Of a DNA stretch of 64,000 bases, positions 39,501 through 43,667 are shown piece after piece. Under the pieces are notes generated by a model that saw only the letters and a program-made list of their open reading frames with translations, was not told the origin of the DNA and ran no database searches. The stretch is from assembly GCF_037126465.1 (NCBI RefSeq), contig NC_088201.1, positions 124,694,324-124,758,323 of the forward strand, read 5' to 3'. A program made the translations under genes and the position numbers. The DNA is from Ornithodoros turicata. Taxonomy: Eukaryota; Arthropoda; Arachnida; Ixodida; Argasidae. Within the stretch, counting starts at the first letter, position 1. The number at the start of each line of letters is the position of its first letter.

Positions 39501-42500
39501 AGGCTCCGCCTCCAAAATGCGCGCCAATAGGAGGACTCGGAAGGCGGAGCGCTGCGGTCTCTGCTCTTGCCTAACAGATGGCGCACCGGTAGCTCTGGGC
39601 TCGGGATATGTGACCCGCAGTCGTCTGCTTCTTCCGATAGACACACACACACTGTACAGTTATTTTCTTCATTAAATCCTTACAAAAAAAAGACACACAC
39701 ACAGTGCAGTTATTTTAAATGATTTATTTCAGTGCGAGGAGTAGAACAAAAGCAGCAACATTTCTTTCCTTTTTTCATGAGCTGAGACAATGTTCACGCA
39801 TAGGAGTGGAGCGAAACGTCGAACTGGCCAAAAATTTGGTAATGGCACATCCATAAAGCATAATCGTCAAAACTACGCAGTATGGTTTGCTGTTGCAGCG
39901 TCATCGGAATTTAAGTTACCGGTCAGTCTCAAGGTCGAGGCTCAAAGTTATGGCGACCACGTGTTATCGCGACCACACGTGCCCTTACCGAGCGCCAATG
40001 TTGCGCCATCTCTTACGGGAGAGCAGAGGCTGCGGGTCAGCCTCAAGGTCGTAGCGCTACCCCAGGCAGCACAATGTACTGAAAGTCGAGTGCAATAGGG
40101 GTGGACGGGTAGGTGGAAGGCCTTGAATATACTCGTGAAACTAAAGAACATTGATATGACACATACCGTCCACCCCTATTGCACTCGACTTTCAGTACAT
40201 TGTGCTGCTTGGGACCGGAAGAAGCAGACAACTGCGGCCCGCATATCGCGAGCCGAGCGCTACCGGTACGCCATCTGTTAGGCAAGAGCAGGGGCCGTAA
40301 CGCTCAGCCTTCCGAGTCCTCCTATTGGCGCGCATTTTGGAGGCGGAGCCACCCTCACTCTTGGTCAGCAAACTCAACGATACTCAAAACGCCCTGTATG
40401 TCATGTTCAAGCACAATGTTCCATACTCTTATATAACGTTAAGAACAAGTGATTCCAAAGTAAGCCTTACCGAAAATATAGTTTACGTTGTCTTCAGAAT
40501 ACTGTTTGGTGTTTGGTTGCCTGCAACGATCCGCGCACGTCTAAATCAAAATTTATTCAGTCACATCGTTTTATACCATATGCGAAGTGTTGATTATTAT
40601 CCATTACAGATTTTAGTTGTATAAAAACCTGCGAAAGCTACACAGATGGCGTTTCTGCATGTGGTTTCTTAGGCCAGGCGGACATCCTGCTGGAAACGGC
40701 TTGTAAGTACTGCATGACTCATTAACTAACATTCACACATTCACTAAAATTCAGGGTATCGGAGCGAAACGAAAACCGAAAAAAAACGCTATTTCGGTGC
40801 GAACCGGAACGGAATCGAAAACGTATACGCTTTTTTCGCTCAGGAGGGAAACTGAAAAATTTATTTAACGGTTTTCGGTCCGAGAAAAAACTTCGCCCGT
40901 TTGGAGTACGAATAGGCGAATGCAACTGACGTCGTGTGTTTTGAAGTCATGTCATGGATACTTCACGAAGGGTACTGTTACGGTGGAATGTATGTCGGTA
41001 TACTATGACGCTTAGGCTCCCTTTGTAACGTTTTATCGTTCGCGAACATAGACTTAGAGGTACATGTGACCGGTTGTGACTCTCTACCAATGTGCCGTAC
41101 TGCCCGTTTTAATTTGAGCCGCCCAAACTCTCCTCAACTAAACAGCGACCCAAGGCGCCTGCATAACGGCTCCTCTATCGGTAATGTCGCGCAACACGTC
41201 CCTTGTTTGAGAGCAGCGAAGTTGAATACATTTACGTATCCGCGAGGGCAAGCGCGTGCGAAGTGGCGCCTCTTTTGTGGACAGGACAGGAAGAAAAGAA
41301 AACGGAGCCGTCGAGCGCGTTTGTGACTGAAGGTGTTCCTCGATTTGCGTCGTACTCGTGCAGTGGTGCCTGCTGGCTAGGAAGCGGCAACACACATTCG
41401 GATGGGACGCGATCGCACCAATCCAGCAAGAATGTACTTTAAGTATGACATCACGACAAACAAGTCCGTCTGTATCATGCGCTTCAAGAAAGGAGAAAGC
41501 CTATCTGAACAGACAGTCACCTACAGGAATCAGGGGCTACCAATTTCACAGCTGCCTATTAATATTAAATACCATGTATGCGGAATAAACGGGTTTAGAT
41601 TTTGCAACATTGATTTTTTTGCTGGGAATGAATATGCCCACCAGAAGCGGAACCGGTTAAAACCGGTATGAATTATTTTTTTGCTCCGGAGCAGAACCGG
41701 TGCCGAACCGTTTATTATAGAACCGGAACGAAAAAAGTTTCGGTTCGATACCCTGCTAAAATTAAGCAAATGTCAAGTGCAGAAAGTGCATGATCCCAGC
41801 TCATCTGGACCGGAAAACGGCCAATGTGGCCATCATATCAGCTCCTACTCTAATCACCTAAATCGTAAGAAAACACGTGGCTCTCGTAGGCAAAAGCCCG
41901 TCGCTCCTTTTTGCGTTCTACATGAGCATGGTTTCGGCACATTTGCGTAGCAAAACTTAACGATATGTATATCTCAAGCTGCATGCACTTTCAGGATAAT
42001 TAATAAAGTTATATATAAATAAAGAAATAAGTAAAGGAAAGAAGGATAAAATAAAGAGATGAATATATAAATAAATACATTATATATAAAGGTGCATTTA
42101 AATAATGAGTGGCTCCAATTCTGCTATCTCGCATCCCCTAGAAAATATCTCATTATTTTAGGTAAGTAGTGGACCAGTAATTTCATGTGTTCTTCCAGTG
42201 TGTCCGACCGACCGCATAACTCACCTGCAAAAATGACATATGTGTAGCGTTCTTATCGAAATCGGTAAAGTATATAAATTAAGATCGTGTATATTACATC
42301 TCGCGGTACTCTGAATATATTCTGTGAGGGTGGGAAACGAATATACAATGCGCACTAGAACTTGTTCCTCTCAAAAGCAAGCCAATATACCTAAGCTAAA
42401 TCCTTACGTTGTCATCATATACACCATGTCCGGCTTTGGGTCACCAGCGATGACACGTTTCTCCATGTATTCTTCTAGGTTTTCGAGTGCTTCTTCGCCA

Positions 42501-43667
42501 TTGACCACAAGAGAGTTCTTATCCGTTTCACTTCCCGGCTGGATCCCCAATATCTTGTTGGATTCTTCTTTCTACGAGTCGCATAAAAGAACACAAAAAT
42601 ATATGCGTGATTCGTAGTAAGAATAAGCTGTACAGCTACCTTAGCTGACGAGTTGCAATCATTTCTGCTACAAAGTGCATTTTGCAACGTGCACATTGTG
42701 TTCTCATGCATGAGCCAAGCGATTCTAAGCAGGGCTTGGACATTGCAATTTTCAAAATTACCAGTGATGTTGCTACGGAGAAAAAAAGTAGACAAGGACA
42801 AAGCAGCTACGCAGACGGACTGGCTCAAAAAACACATTCTGTTGTAAACATTGCCACGGCTAAATGCACTGGGTGAAAAGGTAGGAAAGTCATGTATCGC
42901 TCCTTACTGGGTGACGTACGATAACTTACTTACTCCCGGGAAGTACAGTTCTCCAAGCCTGAAACGTATCCTTGGCGAGTGGAAAGTAAACCTCAGAGTA
43001 ACCTGCAGAGTGTAAAAAAAAACATGGCGATATATCTCCCTTAACGATGGTTCTCGTCTACGTCGTCGCCTTTTGTGTCGTATTGTCAAATGTATAGGAT
43101 GGGACAAGCGTAAGGGTACGTATTGTCATCAAGCAAGAGAACTACCTATGGAGCGTAAGGGAAGCAGCGTTTCTCGGCCTGATTACTGAACTGGCAAAAT
43201 TTTTGTACATTATTTGGGGTGCCTTGAAATAGAAATAATCGGTCGATTGTCAGGGTGTCGCATACATAATTATTTTGTTCTTTGTCCGCACAGGCGGCAT
43301 AACTTTCTAATTGAAGAAAAAACGCGCACAGATATTACTTATTAATTTTATTCGGGAGCTAACAGGAAGGAGCTCGACGCTGTAGTTCAATATAGCTGTT
43401 TTTAGCAGTTTTAGCATTTTAGCAGTTAGCTTTTACACCACAATTACTACACGCAGCTGCATCAGAATATTACCGGTAGCGGGTAACATAACCTTGGATT
43501 TGAGGTGCAAGAAACGAGGAGCACGGTGGTGAACATACCGATCTCATGAAGAGTACCACGTACGCCTTGCGATCATCGTAGTCCTTAAATTTCTGCCAAT
43601 GTTCGTAGTCGCACACAACGGCTACTTCTATCCAGACCGTTTGTGTCAACCGAGGTCTCCAATAGTC
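8..43667 (-). CDS. Reprolysin-like (M12B) metalloprotease homologue, 8 exons, 5' end missing, zinc site lost
   Basis: Spliced gene on the minus strand. Exons in transcript order: 43667-43539, 43002-42934, 42571-42408, [unresolved linker], 11102-10988, 7833-7696, 6070-5863, 2320-2186, 64-8. All have GT-AG borders and phases agree at every junction I could test. Together they encode the catalytic domain from its first beta strand to the Met-turn, then a spacer with an LPG motif, then a Cys-rich tail ending at a stop. Family members are secreted zinc endopeptidases, and tick versions are abundant in saliva. Here the metal site HExxHxxGxxHD reads RLIANMLGAPWD, so proteolysis is not expected. The Met-turn and structural cysteines are kept. 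No signal peptide or propeptide exon was found upstream of 43667. The 31-kb interval between 42408 and 11102 is full of transposons. It could be one gene, or a gene broken by insertions. The domain halves do not overlap, which favours one gene. Confidence 0.75.
65..547. other. Intron of the reprolysin gene
   Basis: No coding signal recognised. The short ORFs here have no family resemblance. Confidence 0.5.
548..1497 (+). mobile_element. TTAA-type non-autonomous DNA transposon, copy 1
   Basis: Flanked by TTAA on both sides (548-551 and 1494-1497). The termini are inverted: AGGAGCA at the left and TGCTCCT at the right. The interior is homologous in reverse orientation to 4016-4989. TTAA target duplication is the hallmark of piggyBac-type insertion, but no transposase is present and the termini are not the classical piggyBac ones, so only the target preference is claimed. 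Confidence 0.75.
1498..2185. other. Reprolysin intron, no gene seen
   Basis: AT-rich intronic sequence with a short TATATCTGTATG-type microsatellite around 1712-1765. Nothing else recognised. Confidence 0.4.
2186..2320 (-). CDS. Reprolysin exon G: Cys-rich tail
   Basis: 45 codons, phase 0 in and out. The acceptor is TTTCAG and the donor GTGACC is weaker but usable. The peptide has EECVTRCC followed by SLDGFKC, the family's C-x3-CC ... D-G-x-x-C pattern. It joins in frame to the terminal exon, giving SKKVCYAGEC. Confidence 0.8.
2321..4015. other. Reprolysin intron with (TG)n microsatellite
   Basis: A (TG)n run lies at about 3470-3494. The stretch 3745-3835 resembles 5025-5130 (shared blocks around GAGAAGCTCCCC and TTCATCATTG), so it is probably a dispersed repeat that the second TTAA element interrupts. 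No coding signal. Confidence 0.4.
4016..4989 (-). mobile_element. TTAA-type non-autonomous DNA transposon, copy 2 (inverted)
   Basis: TTAA at 4016-4019 and 4986-4989, with the same AGGAGCA/TGCTCCT termini as copy 1. It reads as the reverse complement of copy 1 through most of its length, with small indels such as a duplicated CACTGTCTGGAAG block near 4505-4530. The two copies face each other across 2.5 kb. Confidence 0.75.
4990..5862. other. Reprolysin intron with dispersed repeat and poly-C
   Basis: 4990-5160 is related to 3745-3835. There is a run of 15 or so C at about 5769-5783. No gene recognised. Confidence 0.4.
5863..6070 (-). CDS. Reprolysin exon F: post-catalytic spacer with LPG motif
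   Basis: 208 bases, phase 2 in, phase 0 out, acceptor TTGCAG, donor GTAAGA. The peptide contains DERGC, then [10 protein letters not shown] and NVFCRAV. It matches the region after the catalytic domain in tick reprolysins, where a Cys, an LPG and a further Cys precede the Cys-rich tail. Confidence 0.75.
6071..7695. other. Reprolysin intron
   Basis: No mobile element or gene recognised. A block ending near 7300 resembles an exon but does not fit the phase of this gene (see rejected items). Confidence 0.4.
7696..7833 (-). CDS. Reprolysin exon E: end of zinc motif, Met-turn, FSECS
   Basis: 138 bases, phase 2 in, phase 2 out, donor GTAAGT. Joined to the previous exon it reads [10 protein letters not shown], where active family members have LGxPHD; the third zinc His is Trp. 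The following [10 protein letters not shown] contains the Met-turn methionine, and KFSECS matches the conserved end of the catalytic domain. The frame is open and splicing sites are strong, so the gene may still be expressed. Confidence 0.85.
8455..8790 (+). pseudogene. LINE RNase H fragment (5' part of split LINE copy)
   Basis: The plus-strand translation includes [13 protein letters not shown], then [17 protein letters not shown], then LSRGDRR. The H-C-G-I-x-G-N-x-x-A-D block is the signature end of the RNase H domain of I/R1/Jockey-type non-LTR retrotransposons. No reverse transcriptase is present, so the copy is 5'-truncated. It is interrupted after IPTT by an unrelated insertion and resumes near 9300. 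Confidence 0.75.
8790..9300. mobile_element. Insertion splitting the LINE; GATAAGCCGC repeats
   Basis: This block separates the two halves of the LINE ORF. It opens with a segment containing three copies of GCAGATAAGCCGC. I see no terminal inverted repeat and no ORF, so the element class is unknown. The boundaries are estimated from the loss of LINE coding similarity. Confidence 0.45.
9300..9837 (+). pseudogene. LINE 3' end: Cys-His knuckle, C-terminus and TGTTGT tail
   Basis: The translation includes [10 protein letters not shown], then C-N-E-C-G-V-L-x5-HILLRC (a CCHC-like knuckle), then [13 protein letters not shown] and GLKDSL followed by a stop near 9634. The end matches the 3' terminus of the LINE copies at 45164-45480 and 60893-61860. 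The 3' UTR has CAT/ATC-rich sequence, a GAGTGGAA hairpin and terminates in (TGT)n at about 9825-9837. One frameshift lies near 9486. Confidence 0.75.
9838..10987. other. Reprolysin intron
   Basis: Contains a segment ending GTCTCATCTTGCCCCACC (about 10363-10382). A related block, GTCTCATCTTGCCCC, occurs at 8206-8220, suggesting a dispersed repeat. No gene seen. Confidence 0.35.
10988..11102 (-). CDS. Reprolysin exon D: first half of the (degenerate) zinc helix
   Basis: Two bases, 37 codons, then two bases; phase 1 in, phase 2 out; donor GTGAGA. The peptide [10 protein letters not shown] is the family's conserved 'G-x-A-Y-x-G-G-V-C' block just before the zinc helix. The exon ends AVRLIAN where active members read A-V-H-E-x-x-H. 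The first His is Arg, the catalytic Glu is Leu and the second His is Asn. Confidence 0.8.
11103..13740. other. Large reprolysin intron, proximal part
   Basis: Holds an imperfect hairpin at 11531-11637 and a segment starting CTCTTAAAAATGAACTTC (12436) that looks like a dispersed repeat. The small ORFs are not recognisable. Confidence 0.35.
11531..11637. repeat. Imperfect inverted repeat (hairpin), about 107 bp
   Basis: The left arm (AACTGAGGAGCGCAAACAGA onward) pairs with the right arm (ending CTGTTTGTGCTGCTCAGTT). Both arms carry CAGACGAGGACAC or its complement. It may be a remnant of a palindromic transposon end. Confidence 0.6.
13740..14930 (+). repeat. CTAAGCC/ATTGG array, copy A
   Basis: Dense irregular repetition of short modules: CTAAGCCTACTGA, ATTGGTCCATTCTAAGCC, CTCCGCCCACTTC and ATTGGCCC. 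Modules recur every 30-70 bases in variable order. ATTGG is an inverted CCAAT box and CCGCCC a GC box, so the array resembles many promoter modules strung together. No ORF of interest. A (CTTACTAC)n-like stretch lies near 14720-14765. Confidence 0.8.
14931..15757. other. No gene recognised
   Basis: A minus-strand ORF of 92 codons (15686-15408) and several smaller ones show no family resemblance. No repeat recognised. Confidence 0.3.
15758..16110 (+). CDS. Zinc-finger-like gene, exon 1 (degenerate C2H2)
   Basis: Opens with ATG in a good context and reads [12 protein letters not shown], the start typical of a C2H2 family in which the N-terminal finger is directly at the start codon. Later come CPYP and [14 protein letters not shown], another C2H2-like remnant, and CPLSC. 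Several His/Cys partners of true fingers are missing, so zinc binding is doubtful. The exon would end at CA|GTGATA (phase 2), which fits the next exon. The interior has a C-rich run at about 15863-15875, possibly an unrecognised intron or expansion. Could be a decayed copy. Confidence 0.45.
16184..16336 (+). CDS. Zinc-finger-like gene, exon 2 (conserved C-terminal domain)
   Basis: Acceptor ATTCAG, donor GTAAGT, phase 2 in and phase 2 out. The peptide includes [20 protein letters not shown] and TTLEFIEQ. I recognise the pattern A-L-x-x-F-x-x-Y-Y-x-x-N-x-x-Y-P ... T-L-E-F-x-Q as the C-terminal domain of a family of C2H2 proteins that is widespread in arthropods and fish and behaves like domesticated or transposon-derived genes. 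The function is not known to me. Confidence 0.65.
16469..16571. repeat. Palindromic MITE-like hairpin in the zinc-finger intron
   Basis: Arms 16469-16515 and 16525-16571 are near-perfect inverted copies (GATGAAAAACTGTATTCGAT ... and its complement) with a loop of about 9 bases. It lies within the intron between exons 2 and 3. Confidence 0.75.
16805..16901 (+). CDS. Zinc-finger-like gene, terminal exon
   Basis: The acceptor TTTTTTGCAG follows a strong pyrimidine tract. The phase completes the CA|G codon, giving [15 protein letters not shown], then a basic segment and DLISR followed by TAG at 16899-16901. The pattern I-N-x-x-x-G-x-K after the Q-R/H junction is as in the family. This gene lies on the opposite strand inside the large reprolysin intron. 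Confidence 0.65.
16991..16996 (+). promoter_or_regulatory. Poly(A) signal AATAAA of the zinc-finger-like gene
   Basis: AATAAA 90 bases downstream of the stop codon at 16899-16901. Confidence 0.5.
16997..17560. other. Spacer, nothing recognised
   Basis: No gene or repeat recognised between the zinc-finger-like gene and the next repeat array. Confidence 0.3.
17575..18610 (+). repeat. CTAAGCC/ATTGG array, copy B
   Basis: Same modules as copy A and same orientation. It opens with AATTCCAGTTCTAAGCC-like units and continues with CTAAGCCTACTGA, GATTGGCCC and CTCCGCCCACTTCAC. It is followed directly by the block at 18610-19330. Confidence 0.8.
18610..19330 (+). repeat. Linker block of the composite repeat (plus copy)
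   Basis: Shared in reverse orientation with 34440-35075. Recognisable segments are CAGACAAGACACACGACAA, AACCTTTATTTGGTACAACA, CAGAGAGATC and TTCACAATGAAACTCTTTCA. On the minus strand AATAAAGG precedes TGTCGTGTGTCTTGTCTG, resembling a polyadenylation region. Confidence 0.7.
19330..21610 (+). repeat. Second repeat array (CCCAAGCTGAGTATGAAG units)
   Basis: Degenerate tandem units of several hundred bases. Landmarks recur several times: ACTCAACCCAAGCTGAGTA near 20150, 20870, 21120 and 21570; GAAGCACCATTAGAAACATA; CGACACGC; TTATTAAACAA. Small ORFs in it are not conserved between units, so coding is unlikely. The gypsy element at 21616-28681 inserted into one unit, which resumes at 28687. Confidence 0.7.
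21616..21751 (+). repeat. 5' LTR of gypsy element 1
   Basis: Starts TGTAGCATATCG and contains CCAATAAACC, a likely poly(A) signal. The sequence just after it (TTTGGTGACCCGG at 21755-21767) is the expected place of the primer binding site; I do not name the tRNA. Confidence 0.85.
21779..22231 (+). pseudogene. gag: gypsy element 1 gag, 5' part
   Basis: Starts at the ATG at 21779 just inside the LTR. The translation includes [20 protein letters not shown], the W-F-x-x-x-E-x-x-F pattern of the gag of this gypsy group, and [14 protein letters not shown]. It is cut by an insertion at about 22228 that brings a stop. Confidence 0.8.
22232..22866. mobile_element. Insertion in gag with a 149-bp tandem duplication
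   Basis: Separates DDM from [10 protein letters not shown] of gag. The first 100 bases (ATGCAAATAAGCCAAAACCG ...) resemble 36415-36500, so it is a dispersed element. The part from 22549 to 22846 is two tandem copies of 149 bp (second copy starts at 22698). A third begins at 22847 and stops within about 10 bases. Confidence 0.65.
22870..23290 (+). pseudogene. gag: gypsy element 1 gag, 3' part with Cys-His motif
   Basis: Resumes with [14 protein letters not shown], followed by a basic Arg/Ser stretch. It then reads [14 protein letters not shown] and LKPC (23229-23280), the variant zinc motif of this gypsy group. Several frame changes break it. Confidence 0.7.
23291..24811 (+). pseudogene. pol: gypsy element 1 pol: protease and reverse transcriptase
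   Basis: The protease motif reads [13 protein letters not shown] where active enzymes have DTGA or DSGA, so the catalytic Asp is His. The reverse transcriptase follows in the same frame with [43 protein letters not shown] and the catalytic AYIDDI. The connection region has LGHML and [14 protein letters not shown]. The frame is lost at about 24808 within the start of RNase H. Confidence 0.88.
24812..25296 (+). pseudogene. pol: gypsy element 1 RNase H
   Basis: Continues in another frame: [19 protein letters not shown], then LLTDHKPL, then [12 protein letters not shown], the classical gypsy RNase H blocks. A single small frameshift from the RT frame explains the break. Confidence 0.8.
25297..25818 (+). 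pseudogene. pol: gypsy element 1 integrase, 5' part
   Basis: HHCC-type zinc domain ([12 protein letters not shown] ... CPACQTTK), first core Asp in [10 protein letters not shown], second Asp in VTDRGRQF and Glu in [13 protein letters not shown] stands where a Trp codon is expected near 25587. It is cut at RQL by the palindromic insertion. Confidence 0.82.
25819..27980. mobile_element. 2.16-kb palindromic (fold-back) DNA transposon, AGCT target duplication
   Basis: Begins GGGTCATTCCACGGGGAATG and ends with its complement. AGCT is duplicated at 25815-25818 and 27981-27984, and removing the element restores the integrase frame (R-Q-L-K). Arms of about 0.8-1 kb (25819-26625 with 27175-27980, plus an inner stretch 26756-26830 with 27092-27168) are near-identical. 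The 4-bp duplication and the GGG terminus are compatible with the Sola group, but no transposase is present. Each arm carries the start of the same ORF; the minus-strand one runs 285 codons (27568-26711) and has no recognisable domain. Confidence 0.85.
27985..28573 (+). pseudogene. pol: gypsy element 1 integrase, 3' part with GPY-like module
   Basis: Resumes with [17 protein letters not shown], then [18 protein letters not shown]. It ends with [17 protein letters not shown] and SIDPLEPAH, the GPY/F-type module. The ORF runs through the poly-Gly (the polypurine tract) into the right LTR. Confidence 0.82.
28546..28681 (+). repeat. 3' LTR of gypsy element 1
   Basis: 136 bp, colinear with the 5' LTR, no indels. 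Nine substitutions give about 93% identity, which suggests an old insertion. Confidence 0.85.
28687..29000 (+). repeat. Second repeat array, resumed after gypsy insertion
   Basis: Contains ACTGGAAGCACCA, TATGAACAAGTTCATC and ATGGGCTCACC, matching 21230-21330. The target duplication shows the array was continuous before the gypsy insertion. Confidence 0.65.
29001..29880. other. No gene recognised; internal repetition
   Basis: GAGAAAYTGGGTCACCT occurs twice (near 29084 and 29220) together with TTTTATATCRA, so there is a degenerate local repeat. A 173-codon plus-strand ORF (29091-29612) has no recognisable domain. Confidence 0.3.
30063..30545 (-). pseudogene. Penelope-like GIY-YIG endonuclease
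   Basis: The reading frame has [20 protein letters not shown], then [15 protein letters not shown]-x-I-P-x-x-C-G-x-x-Y-V-G-x-x-x-R-x-x-x-x-R is the GIY-YIG core with the Cys residues typical of Penelope-like elements. The catalytic Arg is plausible but the G of the first motif is not strict. It lies directly downstream of the RT. Confidence 0.75.
30552..31112 (-). pseudogene. Penelope-like reverse transcriptase, C-terminal half
   Basis: Contains [13 protein letters not shown], the catalytic Y-V-D-D motif. It is followed by [34 protein letters not shown] and [10 protein letters not shown], all matching the RT thumb and linker of Penelope-like elements. The frame breaks near 30550, around a run of seven A, before the endonuclease. 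Confidence 0.8.
31113..31296. other. Spacer between Penelope-like element and palindrome
   Basis: AT-rich, nothing recognised. Confidence 0.3.
31767..32132 (+). CDS. Unrecognised 121-aa ORF in left arm
   Basis: Starts MPCEMNQF, followed by a helical charged protein ([39 protein letters not shown]) and ends AVLAKVL. The stop overlaps a poly(A) signal (TGAATAAA). The right arm has the same protein on the other strand (from 33235), with about 85% similar residues and a stop at the ERYR position. Family unknown to me. The compact stop/poly(A) overlap and the convergent ORF on the other strand are unusual for host genes. Confidence 0.4.
   Translation: MPCEMNQFVGIHFVCKRMLADLQRLNNFLNGHGEESDFSDILRAIPVRSTHKIRQFVRYKFELLERYRNGEPINETIINAGFTIPVVRDYWKKNHTSLDITFVERKQRIRSALEAVLAKVL
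32033..32389 (-). CDS. Unrecognised convergent ORF in left arm
   Basis: 118 codons starting [17 protein letters not shown], with SSGCSIPAF and CELCHKH, a possible Cys/His metal-binding patch, and an internal AATAAA. It overlaps the end of the plus ORF by 100 bases. The right arm (32617 onward) has the same start but a 2-base insertion shifts the frame after CEL. May be real or a shadow. Confidence 0.3.
   Translation of the reverse strand: MCVNNEDFALSLDTFYLPNGGNMLTARSSCSRGGFVLYHKSSGCSIPAFISCELCHKHTLPTNNLAAKINKDDENILFVVNTVSFIHNTLARTASNAERIRCFLSTKVMSKLVWFFFQ
33707..34440 (-). repeat. Second repeat array, inverted copy
   Basis: Contains CATACTCAGCTTGGG, CGTGCGAAGCTTCACTG and TTCGAACGCG-type blocks. 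These are reverse complements of the landmarks at 19330-21610. A short (AC)n lies at about 34210-34226. Confidence 0.65.
34440..35075 (-). repeat. Linker block of the composite repeat (minus copy)
   Basis: Reverse complement of 18610-19330 with indels: ACCAAATAAAGGTTGAAATC, GTCGTGTGTCTTGTCTGAAG and CTCTCTGATGCAGCTG. AATAAA is on the plus strand here. Confidence 0.7.
35075..36200 (-). repeat. CTAAGCC/ATTGG array, copy C (inverted)
   Basis: Same modules in reverse: TCAGTAGGCTTAG, GGCTTAGAATGGACCAAT and GAAGTGGGCGGAGC. With copies A and B it frames a 12-kb core of younger insertions. Confidence 0.8.
36200..36700. other. Dispersed repeat related to the gag insertion
   Basis: 36415-36500 (GAAATGAGCCGAAACC ... 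AGCACAGCGCTAATTCCAC) resembles 22255-22325. No gene recognised. Confidence 0.35.
36725..39345. mobile_element. Fold-back element made of ~106-bp tandem units
   Basis: The left arm (36725-38350) and right arm (38380-39345) are inverted. Each contains tandem units of about 106 bp, about 10 on the left and 6 on the right, with the core GACTACCGACGGTCATTATG. Outer ends beyond the units are also inverted: CCAAGCAACACGTGTAAATG on the left and its complement on the right. Long terminal repeats built of tandem subrepeats are characteristic of Foldback/Galileo-type elements. No transposase seen; exact ends uncertain. Confidence 0.75.
37083..37315 (+). mobile_element. tRNA-derived SINE inserted in a fold-back unit
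   Basis: Pol III-type boxes: A-box-like TAGTGGTTAGGATGATCG and B-box GGGTTCGAATCCTG, 45 bases apart as in a tRNA. An unrelated 3' body contains GAGGTTCTCCCTGGGTTTTC. It interrupts a 106-bp unit, which resumes near 37322. Confidence 0.7.
39478..39636 (+). repeat. 160-bp dispersed repeat, copy 1
   Basis: Shared blocks: GGCTCCGCCTCCAAAATGCG, CCAATAGGAGGAC, CTTGCCTAACAGATGG and CGCAGTCGTCTGCTTCTTCC. Inverted copies are at 40213-40375 and, more diverged, 60600-60735. Class unknown; the size suits a SINE or MITE. Confidence 0.65.
39640..40060. other. Spacer, nothing recognised
   Basis: Contains (AC)n microsatellites at about 39640-39652 and 39692-39702. No gene. Confidence 0.3.
40061..40213. mobile_element. 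153-bp palindromic MITE, copy 1
   Basis: Begins CCCAGGCAGCACAATG and ends with its near-complement. The arms of about 50 bases include CTGAAAGTCGAGTGCAAT and are almost perfect inverted copies. A second copy is at 53309-53463. Confidence 0.8.
40213..40375 (-). repeat. 160-bp dispersed repeat, copy 2
   Basis: Reverse complement of 39478-39636 with scattered substitutions. It abuts the palindromic MITE directly. Confidence 0.65.
40752..41755 (+). mobile_element. hAT-type deletion derivative
   Basis: The terminal inverted repeats CAGGGTATCGGAGCGAAACG and its counterpart at 41740-41755 are flanked by a perfect 8-bp duplication CTAAAATT (40744-40751 and 41756-41763), as expected for hAT. The inside is short and only a 5' exon remnant of a transposase remains. 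Subterminal GAACCGG motifs recur at both ends. Confidence 0.88.
41402..41671 (+). pseudogene. BED-finger remnant of a hAT transposase
   Basis: The ORF starts [16 protein letters not shown] followed by KSVCIM. This matches the first half of a BED zinc finger (aromatic residues then Cys). The second Cys and the His pair are missing, after which the frame runs into the terminal repeat. The transposase catalytic domain is absent. Confidence 0.55.
41764..42224. other. AT-rich intron stretch
   Basis: Contains a run of AAATAAATA-like repeats at about 41998-42085. No gene or element recognised. Confidence 0.35.
42225..42310 (-). other. Candidate linker exon with in-frame TAA
   Basis: The resolved exons on either side leave phase 2 at 42408 and require phase 1 at 11102, so one short exon is missing. 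This 86-base block has an acceptor (ATTCAG), an excellent donor (GTGAGT) and exactly the required phase change. In that frame, however, codon 19 is TAA. Either this is not the exon and the true one lies elsewhere in the 31-kb interval, or the gene carries a nonsense codon. I cannot decide from the sequence. Confidence 0.25.
42408..42571 (-). CDS. Reprolysin exon C: mid catalytic domain
   Basis: 54 codons plus 2 bases, phase 0 in and phase 2 out, donor GTAAGG. The peptide starts KEESNKILG and ends PDMVYMMT. The end corresponds to the family strand 'D-x-x-x-x-L-T' that precedes the zinc helix. The helix [14 protein letters not shown] is also typical of the family. An alternative acceptor 12 bases further in (after CCAACAAG) would remove KEES and is less well supported by pyrimidines. 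Confidence 0.7.
42934..43002 (-). CDS. Reprolysin exon B: second strand of catalytic domain
   Basis: 23 codons, phase 0 in and out. The acceptor is CTGCAG and the donor GTAAGT is perfect. The peptide begins VTLRF, includes [15 protein letters not shown] and corresponds to the 'V-N-L-R-Y ... P-R-I-x-L-x-L-V-G' strand of tick reprolysins. Confidence 0.7.
43539..43667 (-). CDS. Reprolysin exon A: N-terminal strand of catalytic domain
   Basis: 43 codons, phase 0 in and out, acceptor CACAG and donor GTATGT. The peptide contains the segment [13 protein letters not shown], which matches the first beta strand of reprolysin catalytic domains (typically a valine-rich strand followed by D-Y/H). It is followed by a helix ending in VVLFMRS. 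It lies 536 bases upstream, in transcript direction, of the next exon. No upstream propeptide exon was recognised. Confidence 0.7.
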
